A DNA stretch of 64,000 nt from Beijerinckia indica subsp. indica ATCC 9039 (GCF_000019845.1 NC_010581.1:3992001-4056000), one strand, 5' to 3'; positions 25,673 through 35,257 are shown, numbered from the stretch's first letter. Program-made: numbers and translations. The notes: generated by a model not told the origin, from the letters alone.

Positions 25673-26092
25673 CAAGACCGGCGAATACCAAGTCCGTCAT
25701 CCTCGCTCTCCTTCTTTGCCGTTGGAGAGCGTATCGGAGCCTTTTCCGATCATCATTCCGATTCGCTCCCTGGCCCATGGAAATTTGACGCGCGCAAACG
25801 CGTTTGGGGCAGCGAGTCGGCAATAATCAATAACATCAGGGTGGACATACACGGGCTTTCCCGCACGGGTTCCCGCGGACCGATCCTTTATTTCCTTTCT
25901 TGGTGCTGTATTTCGATCGCACTTGGTCCCATCGGGCCGAGAGCCTTCGACCTGTCCGCACGAGTTGCGTCCAATAATCTGGCTGAAGTGAAAATACATT
26001 CAAAAATTTAGAACATAATACTCAAGTCTGATTGCACATTCGTATGAATGCATCATGCTTTCAGGTAGAGTCCAAGCATCCCGGAGTCTTGC
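25673..26092. other. Intergenic gap before pnt operon
   Basis: A 420-base gap with a hairpin at 25704-25731 (CGCTCTCC / GGAGAGCG, 12-nt loop), a possible terminator of the oxidase peptide gene. A 100-codon minus-strand frame at 25697-25999 shows no known motif and no ribosome site and is not called. The pnt promoter is presumably near 25990-26050, where the sequence turns AT-rich. Confidence 0.4.
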
Positions 26093-27235
26093 ATGCGGAT
26101 AGCAGTTCCATCGGAGACCGATGCGGCGGAGGCCCGGGTGGCGGCCACACCCGAAACCGTGAAGAAATTCATTGGATTCGGCGCCGATGTCGTGGTGCAG
26201 GCGGGGGCCGGCGCCAAATCCGGCATTGCCGATCAGGAGTATGCCGCGGCGGGCGCCACGGTCGGGCCGGATACCGCGACAACCTTGCGTGACGCCGACC
26301 TCATCCTGCGTGTACGCCGGCCAGATCCCGCCGATCTTGCCGGCGTCAAGGAAGGCGCCGCCATTCTCGCCATCGCCGACCCTTATGATCATATCGACGC
26401 CTTGCAGGCGCTGGCCGCGACCAAGGCGCGTATCTTCGCCATGGAGCTCATGCCGCGCATTACCCGCGCACAGGTCATGGACGTGCTCTCGAGCCAGGCC
26501 AATCTGGCCGGCTATCGCGCGGTGATCGACGCCGCCGAGGATTACGGCCGCGTGATTCCAATGATGATGACAGCGGCAGGCACGGTGCCGGCCGCCAAGA
26601 TCTTCATCATGGGTGTCGGCGTCGCCGGTCTCCAGGCCATTGCCACGGCGCGCCGGCTCGGCGGCATCGTGACCGCGACGGATGTGCGGCCAGCCACCAA
26701 GGAACAGGTCCTGTCGCTCGGCGCCAAATTCATTGCCGTCGAGGACGAGGAATTCAAACAGGCCGAGACGGCAGGCGGCTATGCCAAGCAGATGTCTGCG
26801 GCTTATCAGGCCAAACAGGCGGAACTCACCGCGAGCCATATCGCCAAACAGGATATCGTCATTACGACGGCGCTGATTCCCGGCCGGCCGGCGCCCATTC
26901 TCATCACCGCCGACATGGTCAAATCCATGCGGGCCGGCTCCGTGATCGTCGATCTCGCCGTCGAACGCGGCGGCAATTGCGCGCTGTCAAAGCCCGGCAA
27001 CTCCATCGTGACCGAGAACGGCGTGCGCATCATCGGTCATCTCAATGTCGCAGCGCGACAGCCCGCGACGGCCTCGGCGCTCTATGCGCGCAACCTCCTC
27101 GCCTTTGCCGAAACTCTGATCGACAAGGAAACCAAGACGCTTGCCATCAATGACGAGGATGAACTCGTCAAGGCGACCTTGCTGACCAAGGACGGCGCCC
27201 TGGTTCATCCGAATTTCCAGCCGGCCGCGGCGTGA
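26093..27235 (+). CDS. pntAA: NAD(P) transhydrogenase subunit alpha 1 (NAD-binding domain I)
   Basis: A 380-residue soluble domain I protein of the proton-translocating transhydrogenase, which binds NAD(H) on the cytoplasmic side. Residues MRIAVPSETDAAEARVA start the alanine-dehydrogenase-like fold; the RQD-type loop and the nucleotide-binding GVGVAGLQAIATARRLG (about residue 172-188) are clear. GGAG lies about nine bases upstream of ATG 26093. First gene of pntAA-pntAB-pntB, the split form typical of alphaproteobacteria. Confidence 0.96.
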   Translation: MRIAVPSETDAAEARVAATPETVKKFIGFGADVVVQAGAGAKSGIADQEYAAAGATVGPDTATTLRDADLILRVRRPDPADLAGVKEGAAILAIADPYDHIDALQALAATKARIFAMELMPRITRAQVMDVLSSQANLAGYRAVIDAAEDYGRVIPMMMTAAGTVPAAKIFIMGVGVAGLQAIATARRLGGIVTATDVRPATKEQVLSLGAKFIAVEDEEFKQAETAGGYAKQMSAAYQAKQAELTASHIAKQDIVITTALIPGRPAPILITADMVKSMRAGSVIVDLAVERGGNCALSKPGNSIVTENGVRIIGHLNVAARQPATASALYARNLLAFAETLIDKETKTLAINDEDELVKATLLTKDGALVHPNFQPAAA

Positions 27236-27301
27236 CGGCAAATAAAGACCGAGATCCACGAAATCCGACTCTTGGTATTAAACCCATAGGAGTATGAGCT
27301 G

Positions 27302-27763
27302 ATGGCGGCGGAAACCCACCAGCAATTGCTTGAACGAGCTCAGGCCGCCGCCGAGGCGGCGCGCCAGGCGGCCGAGTCGGCGCAGGCCTACGCCGACCAG
27401 ATCGCCTTGAGCCTCGGCGCCCTGGCCCATGGCGCCGGCGGCGGTATCGATCCCTTTGTCTTCCGGCTGGCAATTTTCATCCTTGCCGTATTCGTCGGCT
27501 ATTTTGTGGTCTGGGCCGTCACCCCGGCCCTGCATACACCCTTGATGTCAGTCACCAATGCCATTTCCTCGGTCATTGTCGTCGGCGCCTTGCTGTCGGT
27601 CGGCGTCGATCTCGCCTCGGATACGATGGATGGCATCCCCGGTGAGGGCACGCTCTGGGCGCGGTTATTCGGCTTCATCGCCCTGATCCTCGCCTCGGTG
27701 AATATTTTCGGCGGATTCCTCGTCACCGAGCGCATGCTCGCCATGTATAAGAAGAAGGGATGA
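27302..27763 (+). CDS. pntAB: NAD(P) transhydrogenase subunit alpha 2 (membrane part)
   Basis: A 153-residue membrane subunit of the proton channel. A hydrophilic, Ala/Gln-rich N-terminus of about 50 residues precedes four predicted helices, the last containing [20 protein letters not shown] at the C-terminus. TAGGAG precedes ATG 27302 by nine bases. The N-terminal extension is longer than in many PntAB proteins. Ends four bases before pntB. Confidence 0.95.
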   Translation: MAAETHQQLLERAQAAAEAARQAAESAQAYADQIALSLGALAHGAGGGIDPFVFRLAIFILAVFVGYFVVWAVTPALHTPLMSVTNAISSVIVVGALLSVGVDLASDTMDGIPGEGTLWARLFGFIALILASVNIFGGFLVTERMLAMYKKKG

Positions 27764-27767
27764 TGCG

Positions 27768-29165
27768 ATGAACGCCAATCTCGCCGCCCTTCTCTATCTC
27801 ATCGCGGGTATTCTCTTCATCCTGGCCCTGCGCGGATTGTCCTCGCCCGCAACCTCCCGGCGCGGCAATCTCTTCGGCATGACCGGTATGGCGATCGCGA
27901 TCCTCACGACGCTCGCCTATCGGCCGCCAGCAAGTCTGACCGCCTGGGTCCTGGTCCTGGTCGGCCTCGGCATTGGCGGGGCGATCGGCGCCTGGCGCGC
28001 CCGCACCGTCGCCATGACGGATATGCCGCAACTCGTCGCCTTCTTTCACGCTTTGGTCGGTCTTGCCGCCGTTTTGGTCGCCGCCGGCGCGCTTTACGCG
28101 CCCCAGGCTTTCGGCATCGGCCAACCGGGCGAGATCCATGGCTCGAGCCTCGTCGAAATGTCGATCGGCGCGGCCATCGGCGCGCTGACCTTTACAGGGT
28201 CGGTCATCGCCTTCCTGAAGCTCGACGGCCGCATGTCCGGCAAGCCAATCCTTTTGCCACAACGCCATGCGATCAATATCGGCCTGACCGCTTTGCTGGT
28301 TTTGCTGGTCATCGCCTTCGTGGCCAGCCAATCCCATCTGGTCTTCGGCTTGATCGTTCTCGTCTCCCTGGCGCTCGGCTTGCTCATCATCGTGCCGATC
28401 GGCGGCGCCGATATGCCGGTCGTCGTCTCGATGCTGAATTCCTATTCCGGCTGGGCCGCAGCCGGCATCGGTTTCACCCTCGGTAATCTCGCTCTGATCA
28501 TCACCGGCGCTTTGGTCGGCTCGTCGGGCGCGATTCTGTCCTATATCATGTGCAAAGGCATGAACCGGTCGTTCGTGTCGGTCATTCTCGGCGGCTTCGG
28601 CGGCGAGACGGCCGTTGCCGGCGGTGCGGTCGAGACGCGTCCCGTCAAGCAGGGTTCCGCGGAGGATGCCGCCTATATCCTGAAAAATGCCGCCAATGTC
28701 ATTATCGTGCCTGGGTATGGCATGGCGGTGGCGCAAGCGCAGCATGCCGTGCGTGAAATGGCCGATATCCTCAAAAAGGACGGCGTCGAGGTCCGCTATG
28801 CGATCCATCCGGTGGCGGGCCGCATGCCGGGCCATATGAACGTGCTGCTGGCAGAAGCCAATGTGCCCTATGATGAAGTGTTCGAGCTGGACGACATCAA
28901 TTCCGAATTCGGCCAGACCGACGTCGCTTTCGTGATCGGCGCCAATGACATCACCAATCCGGCGGCCAAGACCGACAAGGCCTCCCCGATCTACGGCATG
29001 CCCATTCTCGAAGTGGAACGCGCCAAGACGGTTCTGTTCGTTAAGCGCGGCATGGGCTCCGGCTATGCCGGCGTCGAGAACGAATTATTCTTCCGCGATA
29101 ACACGATGATGCTCTTCGGCGATGCCAAGAAAGTGGTTGAGACGATCATTAAGGCTCTGGCCTGA
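27768..29165 (+). CDS. pntB: NAD(P) transhydrogenase subunit beta
   Basis: A 465-residue protein with eight or nine membrane helices followed by the NADP(H)-binding domain III. The domain III signatures VPGYGMAVAQAQH and VFELDDINSEFGQTDVAFVIGAND are visible. It uses the proton-motive force to reduce NADP+ with NADH, giving NADPH for biosynthesis. AAGGG precedes ATG 27768. A strong terminator follows. Confidence 0.96.
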   Translation: MNANLAALLYLIAGILFILALRGLSSPATSRRGNLFGMTGMAIAILTTLAYRPPASLTAWVLVLVGLGIGGAIGAWRARTVAMTDMPQLVAFFHALVGLAAVLVAAGALYAPQAFGIGQPGEIHGSSLVEMSIGAAIGALTFTGSVIAFLKLDGRMSGKPILLPQRHAINIGLTALLVLLVIAFVASQSHLVFGLIVLVSLALGLLIIVPIGGADMPVVVSMLNSYSGWAAAGIGFTLGNLALIITGALVGSSGAILSYIMCKGMNRSFVSVILGGFGGETAVAGGAVETRPVKQGSAEDAAYILKNAANVIIVPGYGMAVAQAQHAVREMADILKKDGVEVRYAIHPVAGRMPGHMNVLLAEANVPYDEVFELDDINSEFGQTDVAFVIGANDITNPAAKTDKASPIYGMPILEVERAKTVLFVKRGMGSGYAGVENELFFRDNTMMLFGDAKKVVETIIKALA

Positions 29166-29204
29166 GCGAACGTCCCTTCGACAAGACTCTCATCGTTTCT
29201 TCTA

Positions 29205-29235
29205 TCCACCGGGCAAAGTCCGGTGGATTTTTTTT
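29205..29235 (+). terminator. Intrinsic terminator of pnt operon
   Basis: An 8-bp GC-rich stem (29205-29212 with 29220-29227) and 7-nt loop followed directly by eight T residues (29228-29235), 40 bases after the pntB stop. Confidence 0.9.
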
Positions 29236-29275
29236 GCCGTTTCAGGCTAGGGCGGGGCACGCCACGATCGATCCG

Positions 29276-29599
29276 TCACATCCGTGGGTTCTGGTTTGCC
29301 GGATGTTCATGATGGAGATGATGGCGTTGACGATGATGATGCTGGTGATGGTGGTGGTGATATCTCTGGCCACCCCCTGTTGAATGTCGGTTGCCATGGT
29401 GCCCATGCGTAATATTGGCATGAGGATGACCCGCGATGACCCCGGGCGTCGGGTCAGCGGAAGAAGGCGCGTTATGCCCACGCGCACCGGCCTGCGTATT
29501 CTGTGTACCCGTTGGATTGATTGCAAAAGCCGGCGATAGGGATGTCATGCCGAGTAGGCCAGCAACAATGGCCCCAGCGCATAGAGATTTGAAATTCAT
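29276..29599 (-). CDS. Secreted histidine-rich protein, putative metal binder
   Basis: A 107-residue protein with a signal peptide (LCAGAIVAGLLGMTSLSPAFA) and a mature part containing about 20 His residues, concentrated in runs such as YHHHHHQHHHRQRHH. No folded domain is evident. The composition indicates periplasmic or extracellular binding of Ni, Zn, Cu or Co; a storage, buffering or acid-tolerance role is inference. The ATG at 29599 is preceded by GGAGGTC, an excellent ribosome site. The gene starts 21 bases from a 103-bp repeat element, which therefore occupies its promoter region. It runs convergent to pntB. The relevance to hydrogenase/urease-type metal supply cannot be judged here. 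Confidence 0.75.
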   Translation of the reverse strand: MNFKSLCAGAIVAGLLGMTSLSPAFAINPTGTQNTQAGARGHNAPSSADPTPGVIAGHPHANITHGHHGNRHSTGGGQRYHHHHHQHHHRQRHHLHHEHPANQNPRM

Positions 29600-29619
29600 G
29601 GGCGACCTCCTGTTTCCCG

Positions 29620-29722
29620 CTAGTATCCACCCTCATTGAAGCGCGACTCGTCGCGGCTCAATGAGGACAAGTGGATACGGTTTTAAAGTGACGTATCGAG
29701 AATCTATGATTCTCGATACTAG
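29620..29722. repeat. 103-bp two-hairpin repeat element, copy 1
   Basis: Bounded by CTAGTATC (29620) and GATACTAG (ending 29722). It contains a left hairpin (GTATCCAC / GTGGATAC enclosing CTCATTGA / TCAATGAG) and a right hairpin (GTATCGAGAAT / ATTCTCGATAC with a CTATG loop). Copy 2 at 51837-51939 has the same length and about 91 percent identity (9 differences counted by eye). It looks like a MITE or REP-type unit. No target duplication is evident. Confidence 0.8.
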
Positions 29723-30042
29723 GGGAGATGATCCAACGGCAGGGTTTGGGTCACTGCCTCTCTTATACCCAACGGCCAGAATGCCCGCTGGAACCGCTGA
29801 AATTTTCGCGACCTCTTTGAAAATCCCGTTTCAAAACAGGGCGTGGAAGGCCCGGCGTTGGAGACAGAGAATCACTTGCACGTCAACGAAACCGGAAAAG
29901 CTTAAATCAGCCCGTGCATGGGGTTCAAATGAAACCCTGGACAGACTCCAACCTTGCGGAGAAAGACCTCGCCCGGACAGGCTTCATCTTACTTGACAAT
30001 CCCCGGTTGCAGCCAAAAACTGGATGTAAACGGGAGGAAACA
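29723..30042. other. Leader region of 3HB-oligomer hydrolase
   Basis: A 320-base stretch between the repeat element and the hydrolase ribosome site. Open frames starting at 29661 and 29914 are in this stretch but lack good ribosome sites. No operator could be singled out. Confidence 0.35.
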
Positions 30043-32109
30043 ATGAACAGGAACGCTTGGATCACGGCCACATTTTCGATGTCGGCATCATTGGCGACGT
30101 TACTCGTCTCAACGGTCATGGTGGAAGCCTGGACGGATGAGGAGCCTGTCTTTCAGACGCATTACGATGGCGTCACCAATGATTTGCTGACCGCTGGGCT
30201 TGGAAAATCAGGGCTTGGCAGTACCACCCCTCCGGCGTTTACAGATCCGCTCCATCCGATGCCCGAAGAATTGCGGCGGCTGGCGATCTACAGCAACTAT
30301 CGGGCTCTGATCGATCCCACGCCAGGCGGCGGCTATGGCTCGCTCTATGGACCCAACGTGACAGCGGACGGGACCGTAACAAACGGCGAAGGGCTGATTG
30401 CCGGCGACGAATATATCACTTTCGACAGGGGCGATGACGGCCATGGCCACGTCACCATGATGGTGCAGGTGCCAGACAGTTACGACCCCGCGAAGGGCTG
30501 CATCATTACCGCACCATCCTCAGGCTCGCGCGGTGTCTACGGCGCCATAGCAACCGCGGGCGAATGGGGGCTCAAACATGGTTGCGCCGTCGCCTATACG
30601 GATAAGGGAAGCGGAACCGGGGCCCATGATCTTCAGAACAACACGGTGAACCTGATCCGTGGCGAACGCCAAGATGCAGCTGTCGCTGGCGATGATTCGA
30701 ATTTCACGGCGACTCTCACGAGGCGCGAACGCGCGGCTTTCAATGCCGCTTATCCCAATCGCTTCGCCTTCAAGCATGCGCATTCGCAGAAGAATCCGGA
30801 AAAGGATTGGGGCAGGAACGTGCTCCAATCCATCAAATTCGCCTTCTCCGTGCTCAACAAGAAGTTCGGCCAGCGCGGCGCGGAGATTTCCAAACGGAAT
30901 ACCCTTGTGATCGCGTCGAGCGTCTCGAACGGCGGCGGCGCTTCGGTGCGGGCCGTGGAACAAGACGATGAGCATCTCATCGATGGTCTTGCGGTGGGAG
31001 AACCCAACGTCAACCCGGAATTCAGCTCCAAATTTTCAATCGTGCAGAGCGGACGGCCACCGCTGCAAGCACATAGCCGCCCTCTTATCGATTACATCAC
31101 GCTGGTCAATGTGTTTCAGGGCTGCGCCAATCTCGCGGCGGCCAATGCGGCCGCGCCGCTCAATGCAGCGCCAAGCACGCAACGATGCGCCGATCTCCAC
31201 ACCAAAGGACTGCTCGCAGGCTCCACCCTTGCTGACCAGGCCAATGAGGCGCAGAAAATCATCAACGACTTCGGCATTTTGCCGGAGCAGAATCTGGTGC
31301 AGCCTGGATATTGGTTTGCCTTTGTCCCACAGTCCATCTCGGTGACTTATGCCAATGCCTATGGCCGCTTCAGCGTGGCCGATCATCTCTGCAATTACAG
31401 TTTCGGCGCTTCAGCCTCCGGCGTCCCAGGATCGCTTGCGCCCAGTGCCGAAGCCGCGATCTTCGGCACCAGCAATGGCATTCCACCAACCGCCGGCATC
31501 AACCTGATCAATGATGCCGCACCAGACGGACCCCGAGAGGACCGGGTTTCGACACCGGCTCAAAATCTCGATGGGGCGCTCTGCTTGCGCTCGCTTGCGA
31601 CCGGGAAAGATGCAGCCTCGGGGACAAAACTTTTCGGCCCGCAGAGCGTTGGGGCGCACCGGATCAACGAAGGCGTCGAACAGATCATCGCCTCGGGCAA
31701 TTTGCATCGGACCCCCGCAGTCTTCGTGACTGGCCGGAGCGATGGCATCCTGCCGCCGAATTTCGCCTCGCGCGCCTATTTCGGACTCAATAATGTGGTC
31801 GAGGGATCAATCAGTCCGCTGCATTATTACGAAGTGACGAACGCGCATCACCTCGACAGCTTCAATCAGTTCGCTGGCTATAATGCGATGTTCATCCCCC
31901 TGCATCGCTATTTCATTCAAGCGATGGATCTCATGTATGATCACTTGCTGCATGGAAAGGCATTGCCGCCGAGTCAAGTGGTGCATACGATTCCACGCGG
32001 GGATGGTGCACCATCGATCACCCTCGCCAATGTCCCGCCGATCGTGGACACTCCGCCCGCAAGCGCATTGATCACCTTCAGTGCCGGAGAGGTCAATATT
32101 CCCAATTGA
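30043..32109 (+). CDS. D-(-)-3-hydroxybutyrate oligomer hydrolase
   Basis: A 688-residue secreted hydrolase of the 3HBOH family, which splits 3-hydroxybutyrate oligomers released from polyhydroxybutyrate into monomers. A signal segment (TATFSMSASLATLLVSTVMV) starts the protein; the middle carries a serine nucleophile in ASSVSNGGGAS (about residue 290), the family's S-V-S-N-G motif, and His near NAHHLDSFNQF at about residue 610 may complete the triad. GGGAGG lies seven bases before ATG 30043. It would let the cell use extracellular or periplasmic PHB breakdown products. Length fits the family. Confidence 0.9.
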   Translation: MNRNAWITATFSMSASLATLLVSTVMVEAWTDEEPVFQTHYDGVTNDLLTAGLGKSGLGSTTPPAFTDPLHPMPEELRRLAIYSNYRALIDPTPGGGYGSLYGPNVTADGTVTNGEGLIAGDEYITFDRGDDGHGHVTMMVQVPDSYDPAKGCIITAPSSGSRGVYGAIATAGEWGLKHGCAVAYTDKGSGTGAHDLQNNTVNLIRGERQDAAVAGDDSNFTATLTRRERAAFNAAYPNRFAFKHAHSQKNPEKDWGRNVLQSIKFAFSVLNKKFGQRGAEISKRNTLVIASSVSNGGGASVRAVEQDDEHLIDGLAVGEPNVNPEFSSKFSIVQSGRPPLQAHSRPLIDYITLVNVFQGCANLAAANAAAPLNAAPSTQRCADLHTKGLLAGSTLADQANEAQKIINDFGILPEQNLVQPGYWFAFVPQSISVTYANAYGRFSVADHLCNYSFGASASGVPGSLAPSAEAAIFGTSNGIPPTAGINLINDAAPDGPREDRVSTPAQNLDGALCLRSLATGKDAASGTKLFGPQSVGAHRINEGVEQIIASGNLHRTPAVFVTGRSDGILPPNFASRAYFGLNNVVEGSISPLHYYEVTNAHHLDSFNQFAGYNAMFIPLHRYFIQAMDLMYDHLLHGKALPPSQVVHTIPRGDGAPSITLANVPPIVDTPPASALITFSAGEVNIPN

Positions 32110-32149
32110 CAGGTGGTGTCATTGGGATGTGTTGGCTCACAGAGCCGGT

Positions 32150-32752
32150 TCAAGCGGTAGCGGCGAACGCTCCTTCTGGATGCGACGAAAGAACGAGCGC
32201 GGCGGGCATGCCCTCCAGAATGTTCTTGATCAGCATTTTGGCAATCTGAATCCGCCGCCTTGCATTTTCGCGATCGCCCTGCGGAACACGCGCTGGAGCA
32301 TTCATCCGGATGAAGGCGCGCAGTTTCTTTTCGAGCACGGTCCGGTCGGTCGCGCCGCGACGAATATTCAACAGGTCGCGCACGTGCCGGATCTCCCGCT
32401 TGGTCGCCGTGAAGGTCACGTCTTCATCCAGATCGTAGAAATGTTCCGTCAATTCGTTGAAGAGACCGTGCCGGGTCTTGGCCGAGATCGTCACCAGATC
32501 CTCATCATCGCCCGCGACGCTCGCCTCGTCGAACAAGTTGATCGCGTCGACACGTTCCAAGGAGTTTTCGGACGTTTTCCGGAAAAAATATTCGACGACC
32601 AGGGCCACCAGTGCACAGAAGATGAGAAGGGCGGCGGACAGGATCACCACGAAAATGGAAAAGAGTTCAGGCAAAAAAGGACTAACGGTCAGGGATGCGA
32701 GCGAACCGCCGCCAATGTATTTCGTTTGCGTTCCGATCATCATCGCACTCAT
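32150..32752 (-). CDS. Hypothetical membrane-anchored protein
   Basis: A 200-residue protein I cannot assign. One strong transmembrane segment spans about residues 29-55 (ELFSIFVVILSAALLIFCA), followed by a charged cytoplasmic domain of 145 residues with helices rich in Arg/Glu (DVTFTATKREIRHVRDLL, KKLRAFIRMNAP). The C-terminal TM-free part has no known motif. It is convergent with the hydrolase gene. A long open frame on the opposite strand (32081-32791) is judged a shadow because the minus-strand product has a sensible hydrophobic pattern. Confidence 0.6.
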   Translation of the reverse strand: MSAMMIGTQTKYIGGGSLASLTVSPFLPELFSIFVVILSAALLIFCALVALVVEYFFRKTSENSLERVDAINLFDEASVAGDDEDLVTISAKTRHGLFNELTEHFYDLDEDVTFTATKREIRHVRDLLNIRRGATDRTVLEKKLRAFIRMNAPARVPQGDRENARRRIQIAKMLIKNILEGMPAALVLSSHPEGAFAATA

Positions 32753-33014
32753 GACCCGTCCCCATCATGCCGTTCATGCCAACGGTCGTAAGGCGATCGT
32801 TGGACCCTTCTCCAATCTCCTGCCCGAATGATGCCGGGAACATTTGAAAAGCGGCTTGAAAGAATCGGACAATTTGTCGGCAATGACATTTTCTCCGGCA
32901 TTGTCCGCTCCCCAGCCCGTTCGCTAAGGCAAAACGGGATCTTTGGCTATATTTACATTAAGTCTATTTTATTTATATATTTTTAGCATGTCTTTGAGCC
33001 ACAAGGATGAAACC

Positions 33015-33689
33015 ATGAGTGCCCTATCCGCCCCTCCTCAAACCGAGGCGGCCCTGAAAATCCATGCGGGAGCCACTTCGGATCTCCGAAACGATGGGGC
33101 TTTTGATATCACGCCCTTGCGGGAATTCGTGATCGCCTTTTCCCATCTTTTGGACAAGCGGCCCGATGAAGCTCAGATCGTGGCGGAGGGTAGCGCCTTG
33201 CTGCAAAAGCTCGTCTCGCGCGACGATTGGCTGCCCGAGGCCTATGCCGTTCCCAATCCTGACCGCTACCAGCAATTTTTGCTGCATGCCGATTCGGGTG
33301 AGCGTTTTTCAATCGTGAGCTTCGTCTGGGGGCCTGGGCAGAGCACGCCCATTCACAACCACACGGTCTGGGGGCTGATCGGCATGTTGCGCGGCGGCGA
33401 ATATGCCCAGTACTATGGGCTCGACGCGAGCGGGGTACCAACACCCCAGGGTGACGCGGTGCTTTTGCAGCCGGGCCAGGTGGAGGCTGTCTCCCCGGGA
33501 ATCGGCGATATCCACAAGGTCAGCAACGCCCATGCCGATCAGGTGTCGATCAGCATCCATATCTATGGGGCGAATATTGGCGCCGTGCATCGATCGGTCT
33601 ATGCCGAAAATGGCCAGCGCAAACCCTTCATCTCGGGCTATTCCAACAAAACCCTGCCCAACCTCTGGGATCTCAGTGCCAAAGCCTAG
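33015..33689 (+). CDS. Cysteine dioxygenase-like cupin protein
   Basis: A 224-residue protein of the cysteine dioxygenase / thiol dioxygenase family: mononuclear iron enzymes that add O2 to a thiol to give a sulfinate. The iron-binding HxH-type motif is visible in TPIHNHTVWG (about residues 113-122), and the third His in GDIHKVSNAH (about residue 170). AAGGATG precedes ATG 33015. Whether it acts on cysteine, 3-mercaptopropionate or another thiol cannot be told. Confidence 0.85.
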   Translation: MSALSAPPQTEAALKIHAGATSDLRNDGAFDITPLREFVIAFSHLLDKRPDEAQIVAEGSALLQKLVSRDDWLPEAYAVPNPDRYQQFLLHADSGERFSIVSFVWGPGQSTPIHNHTVWGLIGMLRGGEYAQYYGLDASGVPTPQGDAVLLQPGQVEAVSPGIGDIHKVSNAHADQVSISIHIYGANIGAVHRSVYAENGQRKPFISGYSNKTLPNLWDLSAKA

Positions 33690-33803
33690 GCTTGAGATGC
33701 ACTCCATTTCATAAGCGCGGATTGCATCGGTGCAGGTCACGCATCGGCGACGGCGGGTCCGCCATCGCCAATCGATTAACTGAGAGACCCTTACAAGAAG
33801 GTC

Positions 33804-34691
33804 TCAGGCGGCCTGCTGGCGCGGCCGGACTTCCAGGCTGTAATCCTCGATCAGGGCGCGCGAAATCACACCAGGCGTGAAACGATAGGGACCGATCTCG
33901 GAAACTGGTGTCACTTCGGCACCGGTGCCGCAGACAAAACATTCGTCGAAACCGGACAGTTCATCCGGCATGATACGCCGTTCCACCACTTCGAGACCAC
34001 GCCTCTTGGCGAGTTCGATGACCGTCTGGCGCGTGATGCCGTTGAGGAAACAATCCGCGATCGGCGTGTGCAGAGCGCCCTTCTGGGTGAAGAACAGATT
34101 GGCGCCCGTGCATTCCGCGACGCGGCCCTGCCAATCGAGCATCATCGCATCGGCATAGCCGCGCCGTTCGGCCCGATGTTTTGAGATTGTACAAATCATG
34201 TAGAGACCGGCTGCCTTCGCATGGCAGGGCGCGGTCTGCGGATCAGGGCGGCGATAATCAGCGATATCGAGCCGGATGCCCTTCATTTTGGTTTCCATGT
34301 CGAACATGCTCGGCCAATCCCAGGCGGCAATGGCGACATTGATGGTCGAATTCTGGGCAGCTACCGCCATCATTTCACTGCCACGCCAGGCGACCGGCCG
34401 CACATAGCAATTCTGGAAATTGTTCTTGTCAACGACGAGTTGTTTCGCCGCGTCGAGTTCTGCCACCGAATAGGGCAGTTCGAAATCAAGGACTTGAGCG
34501 GAGGCGCGGAACCGTTCGGAATGTTCGCGCGATTTGAAAATACGGCCTTCATAAGCCCGCTCGCCCTCGAAGACGCAGGAGGCATAATGCAAACCATGCG
34601 ACAGAACATGCAGCTTGGCATCGGCCCAGGCTACGATCCGACCATTCATCCAGATGTATCCATCACGTTGGTCGAATGGCAATGCTGACAT
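33804..34691 (-). CDS. ilvE: Branched-chain amino acid aminotransferase
   Basis: A 295-residue fold-type IV PLP enzyme that makes valine, leucine and isoleucine from their keto acids. Visible are WADAKLHVLSHGLHYA near the N-terminus, YVRPVAWRGSEMM, the probable Schiff-base lysine in CHAKAAGLY, and VAECTGANLFF. ATG 34691 has AGGA upstream; the frame continues upstream to 34985 but that segment is not conserved-looking. The gene is divergent from the response regulator at 35258. Substrate is assigned by family, D-amino acid or aminodeoxychorismate members being less likely. Confidence 0.9.
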   Translation of the reverse strand: MSALPFDQRDGYIWMNGRIVAWADAKLHVLSHGLHYASCVFEGERAYEGRIFKSREHSERFRASAQVLDFELPYSVAELDAAKQLVVDKNNFQNCYVRPVAWRGSEMMAVAAQNSTINVAIAAWDWPSMFDMETKMKGIRLDIADYRRPDPQTAPCHAKAAGLYMICTISKHRAERRGYADAMMLDWQGRVAECTGANLFFTQKGALHTPIADCFLNGITRQTVIELAKRRGLEVVERRIMPDELSGFDECFVCGTGAEVTPVSEIGPYRFTPGVISRALIEDYSLEVRPRQQAA

Positions 34692-35257
34692 CGAGGGAAA
34701 TCCTCTCTTTATGACTAGAGATGGGAAAGCCACGCGGCAATTGGGCGTGGCATGCCTGGCCGACGATCGCCTCCGAAATCCTTGCTCGACACTCGAGAGA
34801 TTTCGCGGGATGGTCCGATCCACCAGAAGGGGATCGAAAGACCCGCCTGATTTTCGCTCGAGAAGAGAAAGGGCTTTCAGACTCCGTCCGCTTCCAAAGG
34901 AGGCGGCGGCTTCACAAAAAGCCTGCTCGTTGAAAAACCGGCCCGGAACGCTTGAAATCATAATAGACAAGCAAAGATCCGGCATCGACCGCCGGAACCC
35001 AGCGCAATCGTGGCCTATCTATCTTCGCCAATTCTGTCAACAAGCGCAAGAAAGGATGTGCCTTGACCGCAATCGGCCCACCCCATGAGGAAAAAGAGAT
35101 GAGCGGGCTGCCCGTTTCGGCTCGATCCGAAGATCTTATCCCAAGGGTCGCGCCGCGCGCGCCGCAAGACTATAGTCGAGATGTTTTTCATCGCCATCGA
35201 TCTATCATAAAAGAGTCGAAAAGCTTGCCGATTGCTCTGTCAAAGGAGGGAGCCAGG
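34692..35257. other. Intergenic region between ilvE and response regulator
   Basis: A 566-base divergent region. Open frames on both strands cross it but have no ribosome sites; the long plus frame 34615-35088 overlaps ilvE. No known leader-peptide or T-box pattern was recognised. Its length leaves room for an unrecognised small gene or regulatory RNA. Confidence 0.35.

Noticed and set aside
25697..25999. 100-codon minus-strand frame upstream of pntAA
   Set aside because: No ribosome site or recognisable motif, and it runs through the likely pnt promoter region.
27723..28835. 370-codon minus-strand open frame opposite pntB
   Set aside because: It is rich in His, Asp and Arg, as expected for the antisense of a membrane protein gene in GC-rich DNA, and pntB is unmistakable on the plus strand.
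29276..29400. Apparent ATG/GTG triplet repeat tract
   Set aside because: On the minus strand it is the CAT/CAC codons of the His-rich protein, so it is explained by coding and not a separate satellite.
32081..32791. 236-codon plus-strand frame opposite the 200-residue membrane protein
   Set aside because: No ribosome site and no hydrophobic pattern, while the minus-strand reading gives a sensible transmembrane protein.
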